Translations under genes and position numbers: made by a program
Notes under the pieces: model-generated
Told to the model about the DNA's origin: nothing
What the model saw: the letters and a program-made list of their open reading frames with translations, nothing else
Databases searched by the model: none
In this document: positions 1 through 8,206 of the stretch, in pieces
Layout of the letters: every line of letters starts with the position of its first letter
How positions within the stretch are numbered: the first letter of the stretch is position 1
NCBI RefSeq assembly: GCF_030326305.1
Contig: NZ_JACAKB010000011.1
Coordinates: 1-64,000 of the forward strand
DNA: 64,000 nt
Source of the DNA: Myroides odoratimimus
GTDB lineage: Bacteria; Bacteroidota; Bacteroidia; Flavobacteriales; Flavobacteriaceae
Direction: 5' to 3'

Positions 1-71
1 CGATGGAGGGACTCGAACCCACGACCTGCTGATTACAAATCAGCTGCTCTAGCCAGCTGAGCTACACCGGC
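1..71 (-). tRNA. tRNA-Thr (anticodon UGU), 3' end cut by window edge
   Basis: Read on the minus strand, the cloverleaf is clear. The 5' acceptor strand GCCGGTG starts at 71, followed by a D-arm, an anticodon stem GCTGA/TCAGC with loop TTTGTAA, and a T-arm containing GGTTCGAGTCC. The loop places TGT at positions 34-36, which reads ACA (Thr). The 3' acceptor strand begins CATCG and needs GC plus the discriminator base, which lie before position 1, so the gene is partial here. Confidence 0.95.
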
Positions 72-152
72 GACTCATTTTGCGAGTGCAAAGATAGCAT
101 GGTTTTTCAATCTTGCAACACAAAATGTATCTTTTTTAAATCTTTTTTTCGA

Positions 153-416
153 TTACATTGCGTTGATTTTCTCAACTAATTGACCAGCAACATCTTCTAG
201 TTTTTTATAAACTCCTTTAAAATGTGCCTTTTTATTTTCAACATTTTTTGCATTCACTGCTCCGATTAATTCATCGAAAGAAACAAACGCTTCTTCAAGT
301 AATGCATTAGTCTCTGCAGTTGGTCCTCCAGTTGTCATTTCTTGAATATAAATTGCTTGGATGATATCACCTAATACATAGTGAATATCTTTTTTTAGGT
401 TCTTTACGCTTGCCAT
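153..416 (-). CDS. small conserved helical protein, function unknown
   Basis: An 87-residue protein that starts with ATG; an AAAGGAA-like stretch just upstream could serve as ribosome binding site. It has no signal peptide, membrane segment or cysteine, and its composition suggests a soluble all-alpha protein. I recognise it only as resembling small uncharacterised proteins of Flavobacteriia. It lies between the tRNA-Thr gene and manA, all on the minus strand. No function is proposed. Confidence 0.75.
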   Translation of the reverse strand: MASVKNLKKDIHYVLGDIIQAIYIQEMTTGGPTAETNALLEEAFVSFDELIGAVNAKNVENKKAHFKGVYKKLEDVAGQLVEKINAM

Positions 417-481
417 AATTTCCTTTATTTATTATTAATTTTACGCAAATCTACAATATAAAAATGGGGTATACTACTGTT

Positions 482-1450
482 TTAAGAAACAAATATCTCT
501 AAGATTGTAGCCTCACCACTTAAACATATTTGTGATACTGCTGCTGGTATTAGCACAGTCTGTCCACATCGTATAGGATATACCTCTGCTCCTAATATAA
601 TCTCACCTTGTCCTTCTGTACATACATATAGATAGAACCTAGAAATATCTTTCTCCTTGTGATACTTCCCTTTTAAAGGAATATAATTTACAGAGAAGAA
701 CGGACATTCTACTATTTCATTAGATACATTAATATCTTTAGTATAAGTCAGTTCTACTTCTTTCTTATCATAGTTTATAGCATCTAGTGCCAAATCGATA
801 TGCAGTTCTCTAGAGTTACCAGAAGCATCTCGTCTATCCCAGTCATACACTCTATAAGTAATATCTGAAGTCTGCTGAATCTCAGCTAATAGTACACCCG
901 CTCCGATGGCATGGATAGTACCTGTCTCGATGAAGAATACATCTCCTTTCTTTACAGGTATCTCTTTTAATATAGATGGCAGTGTCTTAGCTTCTAAATG
1001 ATGTAGATAATCCTGCTGAGTCACTCCATCTTTAAAGTCCACTACTATTCTTGCATTCTCATCCGTTTGCATCACATACCACATCTCAGTCTTTCCAAAA
1101 GACCCATGGCGCTTCTGAGCTAAATCATCATTTGGATGTAACTGTATAGATAAATCTTCTTTTGCGTCTAGAAACTTAAACAAAAGAGGAAACTTCTTAT
1201 CAAAACGGCTTATAATATAATCACCTAATATTTCTTCAGGAAACTTCTGAATTAAATCATTTAAACTTAATCCTTCATATACCCCATTTGCGACAACGCT
1301 TACATCAGAAGATACACCAGAAATCTCCCAGCTCTCCCCTACCTCATTTGAATCAATATCTTTACCAAGTATTGACTTTAACTTCGTTCCTCCCCAAATT
1401 CTGTCTTTCAGAATCGGTTGAAATAGTATCGGATATTGTTTAAAACCCAT
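482..1450 (-). CDS. manA: mannose-6-phosphate isomerase, class I (short form)
   Basis: Interconverts mannose 6-phosphate and fructose 6-phosphate in the cytoplasm, feeding GDP-mannose and other sugar precursors. At 322 residues it matches the short Bacillus-type ManA. The zinc-site residues of this cupin family are visible: QLHPND at 103-108 (Gln103, His105), Glu122 in KTEMWYV and His180 in ETGTIHAIGAG. YDWDRRD near 202-208 is the conserved substrate-side segment. It follows the idi-queD pair on the same strand after a 107-bp gap, so it may have its own promoter. Confidence 0.95.
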   Translation of the reverse strand: MGFKQYPILFQPILKDRIWGGTKLKSILGKDIDSNEVGESWEISGVSSDVSVVANGVYEGLSLNDLIQKFPEEILGDYIISRFDKKFPLLFKFLDAKEDLSIQLHPNDDLAQKRHGSFGKTEMWYVMQTDENARIVVDFKDGVTQQDYLHHLEAKTLPSILKEIPVKKGDVFFIETGTIHAIGAGVLLAEIQQTSDITYRVYDWDRRDASGNSRELHIDLALDAINYDKKEVELTYTKDINVSNEIVECPFFSVNYIPLKGKYHKEKDISRFYLYVCTEGQGEIILGAEVYPIRCGQTVLIPAAVSQICLSGEATILEIFVS

Positions 1451-1557
1451 ATATTAATCACTTCTATTAAAAATAAGCTATTGCTTACCTATCTTTCCCA
1501 ATCGCTATAAAAAACGAGGGTGCAAGTTACAACTTTTCCCATTAGCATCCCCTATAA

Positions 1558-1971
1558 TTAATAATCTCCTTTAAAAGAAACAAAGTTTCTAGCAGTTTCA
1601 TACAATATCACTTCTAGCTCTTTATCATCATTAATAAAAGGTCTTAATTTTTGCCATATCACTACTGCGATATTTTCTGCTGTAGGGATTAGCTCTAAAA
1701 ACTCTGGTACATCTAAATTTAAGTTTTTATGATCAAAGTTCTCTTCTATCTCTGATTTTATTAAATCCGACAGCTCTTTTAAATCCATAACAAATCCTGT
1801 CTCTGGATCAAGCTCTCCTGTCACCTGAACAATTAATTCATAATTATGTCCGTGATAGTTAGGATTATTACATTTACCAAAAACAAGTTGATTCTTCTCC
1901 TCTGACCATTCTTTTCTATGCAAGCGATGTGCTGCATTAAAGTGAGCTTTTCTACTAACAGTTAATCTCAT
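1558..1971 (-). CDS. queD: 6-pyruvoyl-tetrahydropterin synthase / 6-carboxytetrahydropterin synthase family (QueD-like)
   Basis: A 137-residue member of the PTPS/QueD family, which converts dihydroneopterin triphosphate to a tetrahydropterin product. QueD members make the 6-carboxy compound used for queuosine. Zinc ligands are His15 (AAH), His40 and His42 (HGHNY). Cys34 lies in GKCNNPN, Asp80-His81 fit the catalytic pair, and Glu125 in ETARN fits the pterin-binding glutamate. The GKCNNPNxHGHNY form resembles PTPS as much as E. coli QueD, so the exact product is uncertain. It starts 4 bp after the idi stop codon, so the two are cotranscribed. Confidence 0.88.
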   Translation of the reverse strand: MRLTVSRKAHFNAAHRLHRKEWSEEKNQLVFGKCNNPNYHGHNYELIVQVTGELDPETGFVMDLKELSDLIKSEIEENFDHKNLNLDVPEFLELIPTAENIAVVIWQKLRPFINDDKELEVILYETARNFVSFKGDY

Positions 1972-1975
1972 ACTA

Positions 1976-2503
1976 TTATTTCTTTTGAGCTTCTATAAAA
2001 TGATAAAACTTAGAAAAAATGATTTTAAACCAAGCTGTATATATATTAGGATTAGCCTCCATATCTTCCTTTATACCCTCTATAGACATCCACTTCCATG
2101 CCTCTACTTCTTCTAAATTGATATTTGGCTCATCATCGTAATATCCAATCATCACATGATCAAACTCATGCTCTGTCAGACCATTGTCAAATGGGGCTTT
2201 ATAGATAAAACTAAAAACATCTTTTAGGGGCACTTCGAATCCCATTTCTTCCATTAATCTACGTCTACCAGCCTCTATATTTGTTTCGCCTACACGTTGA
2301 TGACTACAACAAGTATTAGTCCACAATAAAGGCGAGTGATACTTTTCTGAAGCGCGTTGTTGTAACATTACTTCATTATTTTTATTCAAAATAAAAACAG
2401 AAAATGCACGATGTAACAAAGCTTTTTCATGAGCTTCTATCTTTTCCATTACTCCTACTTGTTCATCTTGTTCATTTACTAATACCACTAACTCTTCTTT
2501 CAT
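1976..2503 (-). CDS. idi: isopentenyl-diphosphate delta-isomerase, type I
   Basis: Isomerises isopentenyl diphosphate and dimethylallyl diphosphate for quinone, carotenoid and undecaprenyl synthesis. The 175-residue Nudix-fold protein has the catalytic cysteine region WTNTCCSHQ (61-69, probably Cys66). Metal-site residues are His25, His31, His68 and the glutamates of NGLTEHEF near 111-113, and the Nudix-like helix EAGRRRLMEEMGF follows. It is the first gene of a tight idi-queD unit. A TAnnTTTG box lies 23 bp upstream of the ATG. Confidence 0.95.
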   Translation of the reverse strand: MKEELVVLVNEQDEQVGVMEKIEAHEKALLHRAFSVFILNKNNEVMLQQRASEKYHSPLLWTNTCCSHQRVGETNIEAGRRRLMEEMGFEVPLKDVFSFIYKAPFDNGLTEHEFDHVMIGYYDDEPNINLEEVEAWKWMSIEGIKEDMEANPNIYTAWFKIIFSKFYHFIEAQKK

Positions 2504-2525
2504 ACCTAATAATTTATATCAACCT

Positions 2526-2533
2526 CAAAAATA
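2526..2533 (-). promoter_or_regulatory. -7 box of the idi-queD promoter
   Basis: The minus strand reads TATTTTTG, an exact match to the Bacteroidota -7 consensus TAnnTTTG, 23 bp before the idi start. I do not see a clear TTG at the -33 position. Confidence 0.5.
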
Positions 2534-2738
2534 CAAAAAAGATACGGTTAAACTAATCTCTTTATCAGATAGCATCGTTATAAACCTGTCTTTCTGTTAT
2601 AATATTCATTTATAAACGACTACACTCCCCCTTTTGTTATCTGCTCTTCCATTTTATCTTGCAATACTATTCATCCGCAGTACTTCTCCACCTAGCGTCT
2701 TCTACTAATTCTTCAATTATTTCTTCCTATTTTTTGAC

Positions 2739-2746
2739 TACTTTTG
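2739..2746 (+). promoter_or_regulatory. -7 box upstream of the 2766 gene
   Basis: TACTTTTG matches TAnnTTTG and ends 19 bp before the ATG at 2766, giving a very short leader. No convincing -33 TTG is visible. Confidence 0.5.
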
Positions 2747-2765
2747 TACAAATGACAATTAGAAA

Positions 2766-3002
2766 ATGGAAAGACAAATCAAACTTATTTGGGATTTTAA
2801 AGGTCCTGCTGGAGAAAAAACAGCTGAGCATCACGTAATACACCTTAAAGAGTATGTCGCTATAGAACAACTACCCATCTCTATCATAGACTACACAGTA
2901 TTAGCACCTGAACACACTATCGCGTATATGGTAGTCAATGATGAGCAAATGAGACAACTAAGAGACATCCTAAAGCCACATCGAGGAGAATTATACGAAT
3001 AG
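2766..3002 (+). CDS. small protein of unknown function
   Basis: A 78-residue protein with no signal peptide or membrane segment. Near the N-terminus it has IKLIWDFKGP and a His pair (EHHVIHL), suggesting a compact alpha/beta fold. I do not recognise a family beyond similarity to short conserved proteins of Flavobacteriia. It is transcribed alone, divergent from idi, with a TAnnTTTG box just upstream and a strong terminator just downstream. That supports a real monocistronic gene. Confidence 0.7.
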   Translation: MERQIKLIWDFKGPAGEKTAEHHVIHLKEYVAIEQLPISIIDYTVLAPEHTIAYMVVNDEQMRQLRDILKPHRGELYE

Positions 3003-3026
3003 ACTGCATCTGTAAATGCATATATC

Positions 3027-3066
3027 AAGAGGTAACCTATATAATGAGTTACCTCTTTCTTTTTTA
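3027..3066 (+). terminator. intrinsic terminator of the 2766 gene
   Basis: AAGAGGTAAC (from 3027) pairs with GTTACCTCTT across an 11-nt loop and is followed by a T-rich tract. Confidence 0.85.
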
Positions 3067-3517
3067 CAACACGACTCTTCTTTCTAGACGTTTTTTAATT
3101 ATTTTAAAAAAAAGTTGTCCTTTTTTTTATTTTAGAGTCTAAATTTCACTTTTATAAGTGCTTTTTCATATTCTAAAAGGTCTTTTTATCTATTATCCCT
3201 CCTAAATAGGAACGAAACCCTGTTCTATATGAAAAAAAGATATACTTTTTTTTAGTACCCAAAATCACACAAAACACTAATAAACAACACATTAAACAAA
3301 AAACTATTTTACAAATACAAACTCACCTAATAGCTCATCCCCATATAATACTAATATTAAAGTCGACCTCCTCGACAATCTATGGACAATTACTCGAGAT
3401 TAGTGGAGCTAGAGGTACTTTTGTCGAGCAATTCTCCATTTACTAATCATGTATTCTTGAACTACTGAAAATTTACAGCAAATAAACACTGACCTAAATA
3501 CTCTACCTTATATCCGT
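3067..3517. other. gene-free stretch between convergent terminators
   Basis: No credible coding region is present. The stretch is very AT-rich, with a weak CACTT/AAGTG hairpin near 3149-3162. Its right half contains the 11-bp-phased repeat island at 3371-3448, described separately. Confidence 0.6.
3371..3448. repeat. repeat island A: degenerate 11-bp-phased units in inverted arrangement
   Basis: GACAAT starts at 3374 and again at 3385, and a related GAGATT starts at 3396, each 11 bp apart. On the opposite strand GAGAAT (from 3436) and GACAAA (from 3425) are again 11 bp apart. The arms 3382-3403 and 3418-3439 match as inverted repeats at about 17 of 22 positions. GATTAGT at 3398-3404 also has an inverted copy at 3442-3448. 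The island lies between the 3' ends of two convergent genes. Confidence 0.5.
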
Positions 3518-3547
3518 AAAAAAAGGTGCTCCATAAGAACACCTTTT
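3518..3547 (-). terminator. terminator of the 3564-4016 gene
   Basis: On the minus strand AAAAGGTG pairs with CACCTTTT and the T run continues to seven bases, 17 bp after the stop codon. Confidence 0.8.
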
Positions 3548-3563
3548 ATCTATATATCTTTCG

Positions 3564-4016
3564 TTAAGCTAAAGCAATCAAAGCTTCTTTTAGTGCTTCA
3601 TAGTTTTTATAATAACTTTCTATAATCTTGATTTTTTTCTTTCCACTACTCACTTCTATATAACCATCTTGATTAGTCCAGCGGACATATAATGTGTCTA
3701 TATGTATCTGCACATCCTCTACAGCGATATCTATGACTTTCTCCTGTCCCAATATTTTCTTATAATATATCTTCTCGCTATCAATCGTTATTTTGTTGAG
3801 ATAAGGATATATTTTAACTACAGAATAGACTAATATAGTAATCACCACAGCTCCACCTGCTATAGCACTCTCGATATTACTCACCCCGATATCGCCTCTC
3901 TTTGCTTTTAATATTAAGATTATAAATAAAATATTTATTAGTAAAAGCACCATAGTAGCGATACTAATCTTGACTAACGAAGATCTTCTAAAACACGATT
4001 TTAAAATTTTTTCCAT
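3564..4016 (-). CDS. membrane protein with a PH-like C-terminal domain, function unknown
   Basis: 150 residues. Two hydrophobic segments (about 18-37 and 50-70) form a short hairpin in the membrane. They are followed by a soluble beta-rich domain (about 75-150) beginning ITIDSEKIYYKKILG. This layout resembles small bacterial PH-like membrane proteins, but I cannot assign a family firmly. It lies downstream of the recQ terminator and has its own terminator, so it is probably transcribed alone or by readthrough. Confidence 0.7.
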   Translation of the reverse strand: MEKILKSCFRRSSLVKISIATMVLLLINILFIILILKAKRGDIGVSNIESAIAGGAVVITILVYSVVKIYPYLNKITIDSEKIYYKKILGQEKVIDIAVEDVQIHIDTLYVRWTNQDGYIEVSSGKKKIKIIESYYKNYEALKEALIALA

Positions 4017-4035
4017 ATTTTTAAAAAAAGCATGT

Positions 4036-4070
4036 AAAAAAATCTTCAGTAGTCGTCTACTGAAGATTTT
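4036..4070 (-). terminator. terminator of recQ
   Basis: A perfect 14-bp stem (4039-4052 with 4057-4070) with a 4-nt loop, followed on the minus strand by a run of T, 24 bp past the recQ stop codon. Confidence 0.9.
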
Positions 4071-4093
4071 TATTATTATATCTCTACTATAAA

Positions 4094-6289
4094 CTAGTTT
4101 GCTTCTTTACTAATAAACTGAATACGCATTAATCTCAATTCTTCAGTATCATAATCTCCGTCAAACTCAGTCATCGCAGCCTTAATATTATCTGTCTCTG
4201 ACTCCATAAAGTAGTCATAGATTTCTTCTTGCTGATCTTCGTCTAAGACATCATCTATCCAATATGATATATTCAACTTCGTACCAGAATATACGATTTG
4301 CTCCATCTCTTTTAGCAGACCATCCATATCTAATCCTTTAGCGCTCGCAATATCCGATAGAGATAACTTTCTGTCTACGTTCTGAATAATATAAAGTTTT
4401 AATGCAGAGTTAGCTCCGGTAGATTTAACCACTAAGTCATCAGGTCTAATGATATCGTTATCCTCCACATACTTACTGATCACATCTACGAACTCCTTAC
4501 CATATTTCTTAGCCTTACCTTCACTTACACCTATAATATTAGACATCTCTTCAAGTGTCACCGGATACTTAAGTCCCATCTCCTCTAACGAAGGGTCTTG
4601 GAATACTACAAATGGAGGTACGCCATATTTCTTCGCTACTTTCTTACGCAAGTCCTTTAGGATACCGATCAGAGCCTCGTCTATCACTAGACTAGCTTTA
4701 CTAGCAATTACATCCAAATCGTTTTCAGCATCAGAATATTCGTGATCTTCAGTCATCATAAATGACTTAGGATTATCTATAAACTTTAGCCCAGCTTCTG
4801 TCAGTTTTAACACCCCATAAGCTTCAATATCTTTGCGCAATAAATCTGCTACTAACACTTGTCTAATAAGAGCTATCCAATACTTCTCATCATGATCTTT
4901 ACCACAACCGAAGAATTCTAATGTATCTGTCTTATTTACTTTTAGCAATGCGTTGACTTTACCTAATAGAGTGAAGACTATTTCTTTGGTTTTATAAGAT
5001 TGTTTGGTATCTCTAATTACTTTTAATAATTGAACCACCCCATCTTTAGCCTCTACTTTAGTTTTAGGGTTACGAACGTTATCATCCATATCTGCTCCTT
5101 CACCATTGACTTCGTCAAATTCTTCTCCAAAATAATGCAAGATAAATTTTCTTCTAGACATCGATGTTTCAGCATATGCTACCACTTCCTGTAATAAGGC
5201 ATATCCTATCTCTTGCTCAGCTACAGGCTTACCAGCCATAAACTTCTCAAGCTTTTCTATATCTTTATATGAATAATAAGCTAGACAATGTCCTTCACCT
5301 CCATCACGTCCAGCTCTACCCGTCTCTTGGTAATAGCTCTCTAATGACTTAGGAATATCATGATGTATTACATAGCGTACATCTGGCTTATCTATCCCCA
5401 TACCGAATGCGATAGTAGCTACTACTACATCTACATCTTCCATTAAGAACATATCTTGATGTTTAGCACGAGTCTTAGCATCTAGTCCTGCGTGATAAGG
5501 CACAGCACTGATTCCATTTACCTGAAGTACATTTGCGATTTCTTCTACTTTCTTTCTACTTAGACAGTAGATCACTCCAGATTTCCCTTGGTGTTGTTTA
5601 ATAAAGCGAATGATATCCGTCTCTACATTTTTCGTTTTAGGACGTATCTCATAGAATAAGTTAGGTCTGTTAAACGATGCTTTAAACGTATTCGCGTTTG
5701 GAATTTCTAAGTTTTTTAGAATATCCTCTTGAACTTTAGGAGTGGCTGTAGCAGTCAATCCTATAATAGGTATATCTCCAAGACTTCTAATAATATTGCG
5801 CAGATTTCTATACTCTGGTCTAAAGTCATGTCCCCATTCAGAAATACAATGGGCCTCGTCAATAGCTACAAAAGATAATTTCTCCCCTTGTAAAAAGCTA
5901 ACATACTCTTCCTTAGTTAAAGATTCAGGTGCTACGTATAGCAACTTTGTAATCCCACTTTTAATGTCTTCCTTTACCTGAGCTATCTCAGTTTTCGTAA
6001 GAGATGAATTAAGCACATGCGCTACACCATGCTCTGAAGATAAACTTCTAATAGCATCTACTTGATTTTTCATCAAAGCAATTAACGGTGAAACAACAAT
6101 AGCTGTTCCCTCTAACACCAATGCAGGTAATTGATAACAAAGAGACTTCCCTCCTCCAGTCGGCATAATCACAAAAGTATTGTGTCCAGAAATAATACTT
6201 TTGACCACATCTTCCTGAAGACCTTTGAATTGAGAAAATCCAAAAAATCTCTTTAACTCTTTGTGCAAGTCAATTTCAGTTGATTTCAT
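4094..6289 (-). CDS. recQ: ATP-dependent DNA helicase RecQ (zinc-site cysteines absent)
   Basis: A 3'-5' superfamily 2 helicase for recombination and fork repair. From ATG 6289 it has 731 residues. Domains are DEAD helicase (Walker A PTGGGKS at 43-49, DEAH at 144-147), helicase C (QETGRAGRDG), an RQC-like region, an HRDC domain (about 520-600) and an extra C-terminal helical domain. The RQC zinc subdomain, where E. coli has four cysteines, here reads HYFGEEFDEVNGEGADMDDN with none. The reading frame extends to a TTG at 6337, but that part overlaps the likely promoter (TACCTTTA near 6330-6337), so I prefer the ATG. Divergent from kdsD. Confidence 0.95.
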   Translation of the reverse strand: MKSTEIDLHKELKRFFGFSQFKGLQEDVVKSIISGHNTFVIMPTGGGKSLCYQLPALVLEGTAIVVSPLIALMKNQVDAIRSLSSEHGVAHVLNSSLTKTEIAQVKEDIKSGITKLLYVAPESLTKEEYVSFLQGEKLSFVAIDEAHCISEWGHDFRPEYRNLRNIIRSLGDIPIIGLTATATPKVQEDILKNLEIPNANTFKASFNRPNLFYEIRPKTKNVETDIIRFIKQHQGKSGVIYCLSRKKVEEIANVLQVNGISAVPYHAGLDAKTRAKHQDMFLMEDVDVVVATIAFGMGIDKPDVRYVIHHDIPKSLESYYQETGRAGRDGGEGHCLAYYSYKDIEKLEKFMAGKPVAEQEIGYALLQEVVAYAETSMSRRKFILHYFGEEFDEVNGEGADMDDNVRNPKTKVEAKDGVVQLLKVIRDTKQSYKTKEIVFTLLGKVNALLKVNKTDTLEFFGCGKDHDEKYWIALIRQVLVADLLRKDIEAYGVLKLTEAGLKFIDNPKSFMMTEDHEYSDAENDLDVIASKASLVIDEALIGILKDLRKKVAKKYGVPPFVVFQDPSLEEMGLKYPVTLEEMSNIIGVSEGKAKKYGKEFVDVISKYVEDNDIIRPDDLVVKSTGANSALKLYIIQNVDRKLSLSDIASAKGLDMDGLLKEMEQIVYSGTKLNISYWIDDVLDEDQQEEIYDYFMESETDNIKAAMTEFDGDYDTEELRLMRIQFISKEAN

Positions 6290-6378
6290 TATTTTTGTAT
6301 GGTATTTTACATAAATTTGCAGTACATAAAGGTACAAAATTTCTTTAGTTCAATCATAATATTTAACATTCGCTGATT

Positions 6379-7344
6379 TTGAATACATCAATTAACATAT
6401 TAAACACCGCCAAAAACACTTTACTTTCTGAGAGTGAAAGCATTAAAAAACTAATCGATTATCTAACGGATGATTTTGAAAAAACTGTTAAAGCGATTTT
6501 CAACTGCAAAGGGCGAATAATTGTGACAGGGATAGGCAAAAGTGCACTAATTGGAGCGAAAATAGTAGCTACATTAAATTCTACAGGAACTCCGTCTATC
6601 TATATGCATGCTGCTGAGGCAATGCATGGAGATCTAGGTCTAATCCAACCAGGAGACTGTATCATCTGTATATCTAATAGCGGTAATAGCCCAGAAATAA
6701 AAGTACTAGCTCCTATCCTAAAAAGACATAACAATACGCTTATCGCTATCACAGCTAATGAAAATTCTTTTTTAGCAAAAAGCGCAGACTATATTCTACT
6801 ATCTAAAATAGATAGAGAAGCAGAACAGAATAATCTAGCTCCTATGAACAGTACTACTGCTCAGCTAGTTTTAGGAGATGCATTAGCCGCTTGTCTTATA
6901 GAATTAAGAAACTTCACAGCAGAAGACTTCGCAATGTACCATCCAGGTGGAGCATTAGGTAAAAAATTGTTACTTTTGGTGCAAAACATACTAAAAAGCG
7001 AAAACAAACCTGCTGTCTCTCCAGACTCTTCTATCCAAGAAGTGATCGTAGAGATATCAGAGAAACGCCTAGGAGTGACTGCTGTAGTAGATAATGAGCA
7101 AATCGTGGGAATCATAACAGATGGAGACTTGCGCCGCATGCTACAAAAAAGTAGTAATCTAAACGATTATAAGGCTAAAGATATAATGTCTATCAACCCT
7201 AAGTCAATAGAAAGCTCTGAACATGTATCTAAGGCTTTGTCAATATTAGAGGACAACTCTATCACGCAGTTATTAGTGACACAAAACAACAAGTACGTAG
7301 GCGTAATCCACCTACATGATATATTAAAAGAAGGGATCGTATAA
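6379..7344 (+). CDS. kdsD: arabinose-5-phosphate isomerase (KpsF/GutQ/KdsD family)
   Basis: Converts ribulose 5-phosphate to arabinose 5-phosphate, the first step to Kdo for lipopolysaccharide. The 321-residue protein has an SIS domain (about 30-165; ITGIGKSALIG and ISNSGNSPE sugar-phosphate loops, then MHPGGALGKKL-type segment YHPGGALGKK) and two CBS domains (about 200-320). The start is TTG at 6379: an in-frame stop at 6364-6366 leaves no ATG upstream, and starting later would cut the first helix. tatC starts 2 bp after the stop and lptB follows, so the three form an envelope operon divergent from recQ. Confidence 0.92.
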   Translation: MNTSINILNTAKNTLLSESESIKKLIDYLTDDFEKTVKAIFNCKGRIIVTGIGKSALIGAKIVATLNSTGTPSIYMHAAEAMHGDLGLIQPGDCIICISNSGNSPEIKVLAPILKRHNNTLIAITANENSFLAKSADYILLSKIDREAEQNNLAPMNSTTAQLVLGDALAACLIELRNFTAEDFAMYHPGGALGKKLLLLVQNILKSENKPAVSPDSSIQEVIVEISEKRLGVTAVVDNEQIVGIITDGDLRRMLQKSSNLNDYKAKDIMSINPKSIESSEHVSKALSILEDNSITQLLVTQNNKYVGVIHLHDILKEGIV

Positions 7345-7346
7345 AT

Positions 7347-8189
7347 ATGGCAAACTCAGATAAATCAAAAAAGGAAATGTCTTTCCTAGACCACTTAGAA
7401 GAATTAAGATGGTTATTAGTTAGATCTTCAGCATTTATACTAGGAGGAGGGGCAGTCGCTTTTATTTTTAGTGATTTTATTTTTGACAAAATCATTTTTG
7501 CACCTAAAAGAAGTGATTTTGTTACCTATCAATTCTTTTGTAAAATAGCACAACGTTTTGATTTTGATAGAAGCTTTTGTCTACAAGACTTACCCTTCGA
7601 AATTCAGAATAGAACGATGGATGGGCAGTTCTCTGTATTAATTTGGACTTGTATTTCCGCAGGTTTTATTATTGCAGTTCCTTTCATTCTTTGGGAAATA
7701 TGGAAGTTCATCAGCCCCGCACTTTATACAAAGGAAAAAAAATACGCTAAACTTTTTATCGTTGTATCTTCTTTATTATTCTTTATGGGAGTAGTATTTG
7801 GATACTATGTTATCACTCCTCTATCTATTAATTTCCTTGCGAACTTACAGGTGAGTGATATCGTTAAAAACCAAATAGATATCAACTCTTATATTGGTCT
7901 TGTAAAAACGACATCTATAGCATGTGGTTTAGTATTCGAATTGCCGATTATTATTTACTTCTTATCTGTGTTAGATTTAGTTACTCCACAGTTCTTAAGA
8001 GACTATAGAAAATACGCTATTGTATTGATATTAATCATCGCAGCTGTAATTACACCACCAGATGTAGTGAGCCAAATTATAGTATCTATTCCTTTACTTA
8101 TACTATATGAAGTGAGTATTTATATCTCTCTCTTCGTACACAAAAAGAACAAGAAAATAGAAGCGAGTAAAACAAAACAAATTGACTAA
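7347..8189 (+). CDS. tatC: twin-arginine translocase subunit TatC
   Basis: The polytopic receptor of the Tat pathway, which exports folded proteins with RR signal peptides. It has 280 residues and six predicted membrane segments. The family N-terminal motif is SFLDHLEELRWLL, whose Glu-Leu-Arg is part of the signal-peptide site. A loop insertion near residues 50-90 contains two cysteines. No tatA or tatB is in the window. It is tightly coupled to kdsD (2 bp) and followed by lptB (17 bp). Confidence 0.95.
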   Translation: MANSDKSKKEMSFLDHLEELRWLLVRSSAFILGGGAVAFIFSDFIFDKIIFAPKRSDFVTYQFFCKIAQRFDFDRSFCLQDLPFEIQNRTMDGQFSVLIWTCISAGFIIAVPFILWEIWKFISPALYTKEKKYAKLFIVVSSLLFFMGVVFGYYVITPLSINFLANLQVSDIVKNQIDINSYIGLVKTTSIACGLVFELPIIIYFLSVLDLVTPQFLRDYRKYAIVLILIIAAVITPPDVVSQIIVSIPLLILYEVSIYISLFVHKKNKKIEASKTKQID

Positions 8190-8206
8190 TCTCATATTTT
8201 AAAATC

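Noticed and set aside
3149-3162. Small CACTT/AAGTG hairpin followed by T's
   Set aside because: A 5-bp AT-rich stem is too weak, and the gene upstream already has a strong terminator at 3027-3066.
4449-4745. Plus-strand reading frame inside recQ, and similar antisense frames in valS, icd, recN and others
   Set aside because: They lie entirely inside well-supported genes on the other strand, have skewed composition and show no start context or domain.
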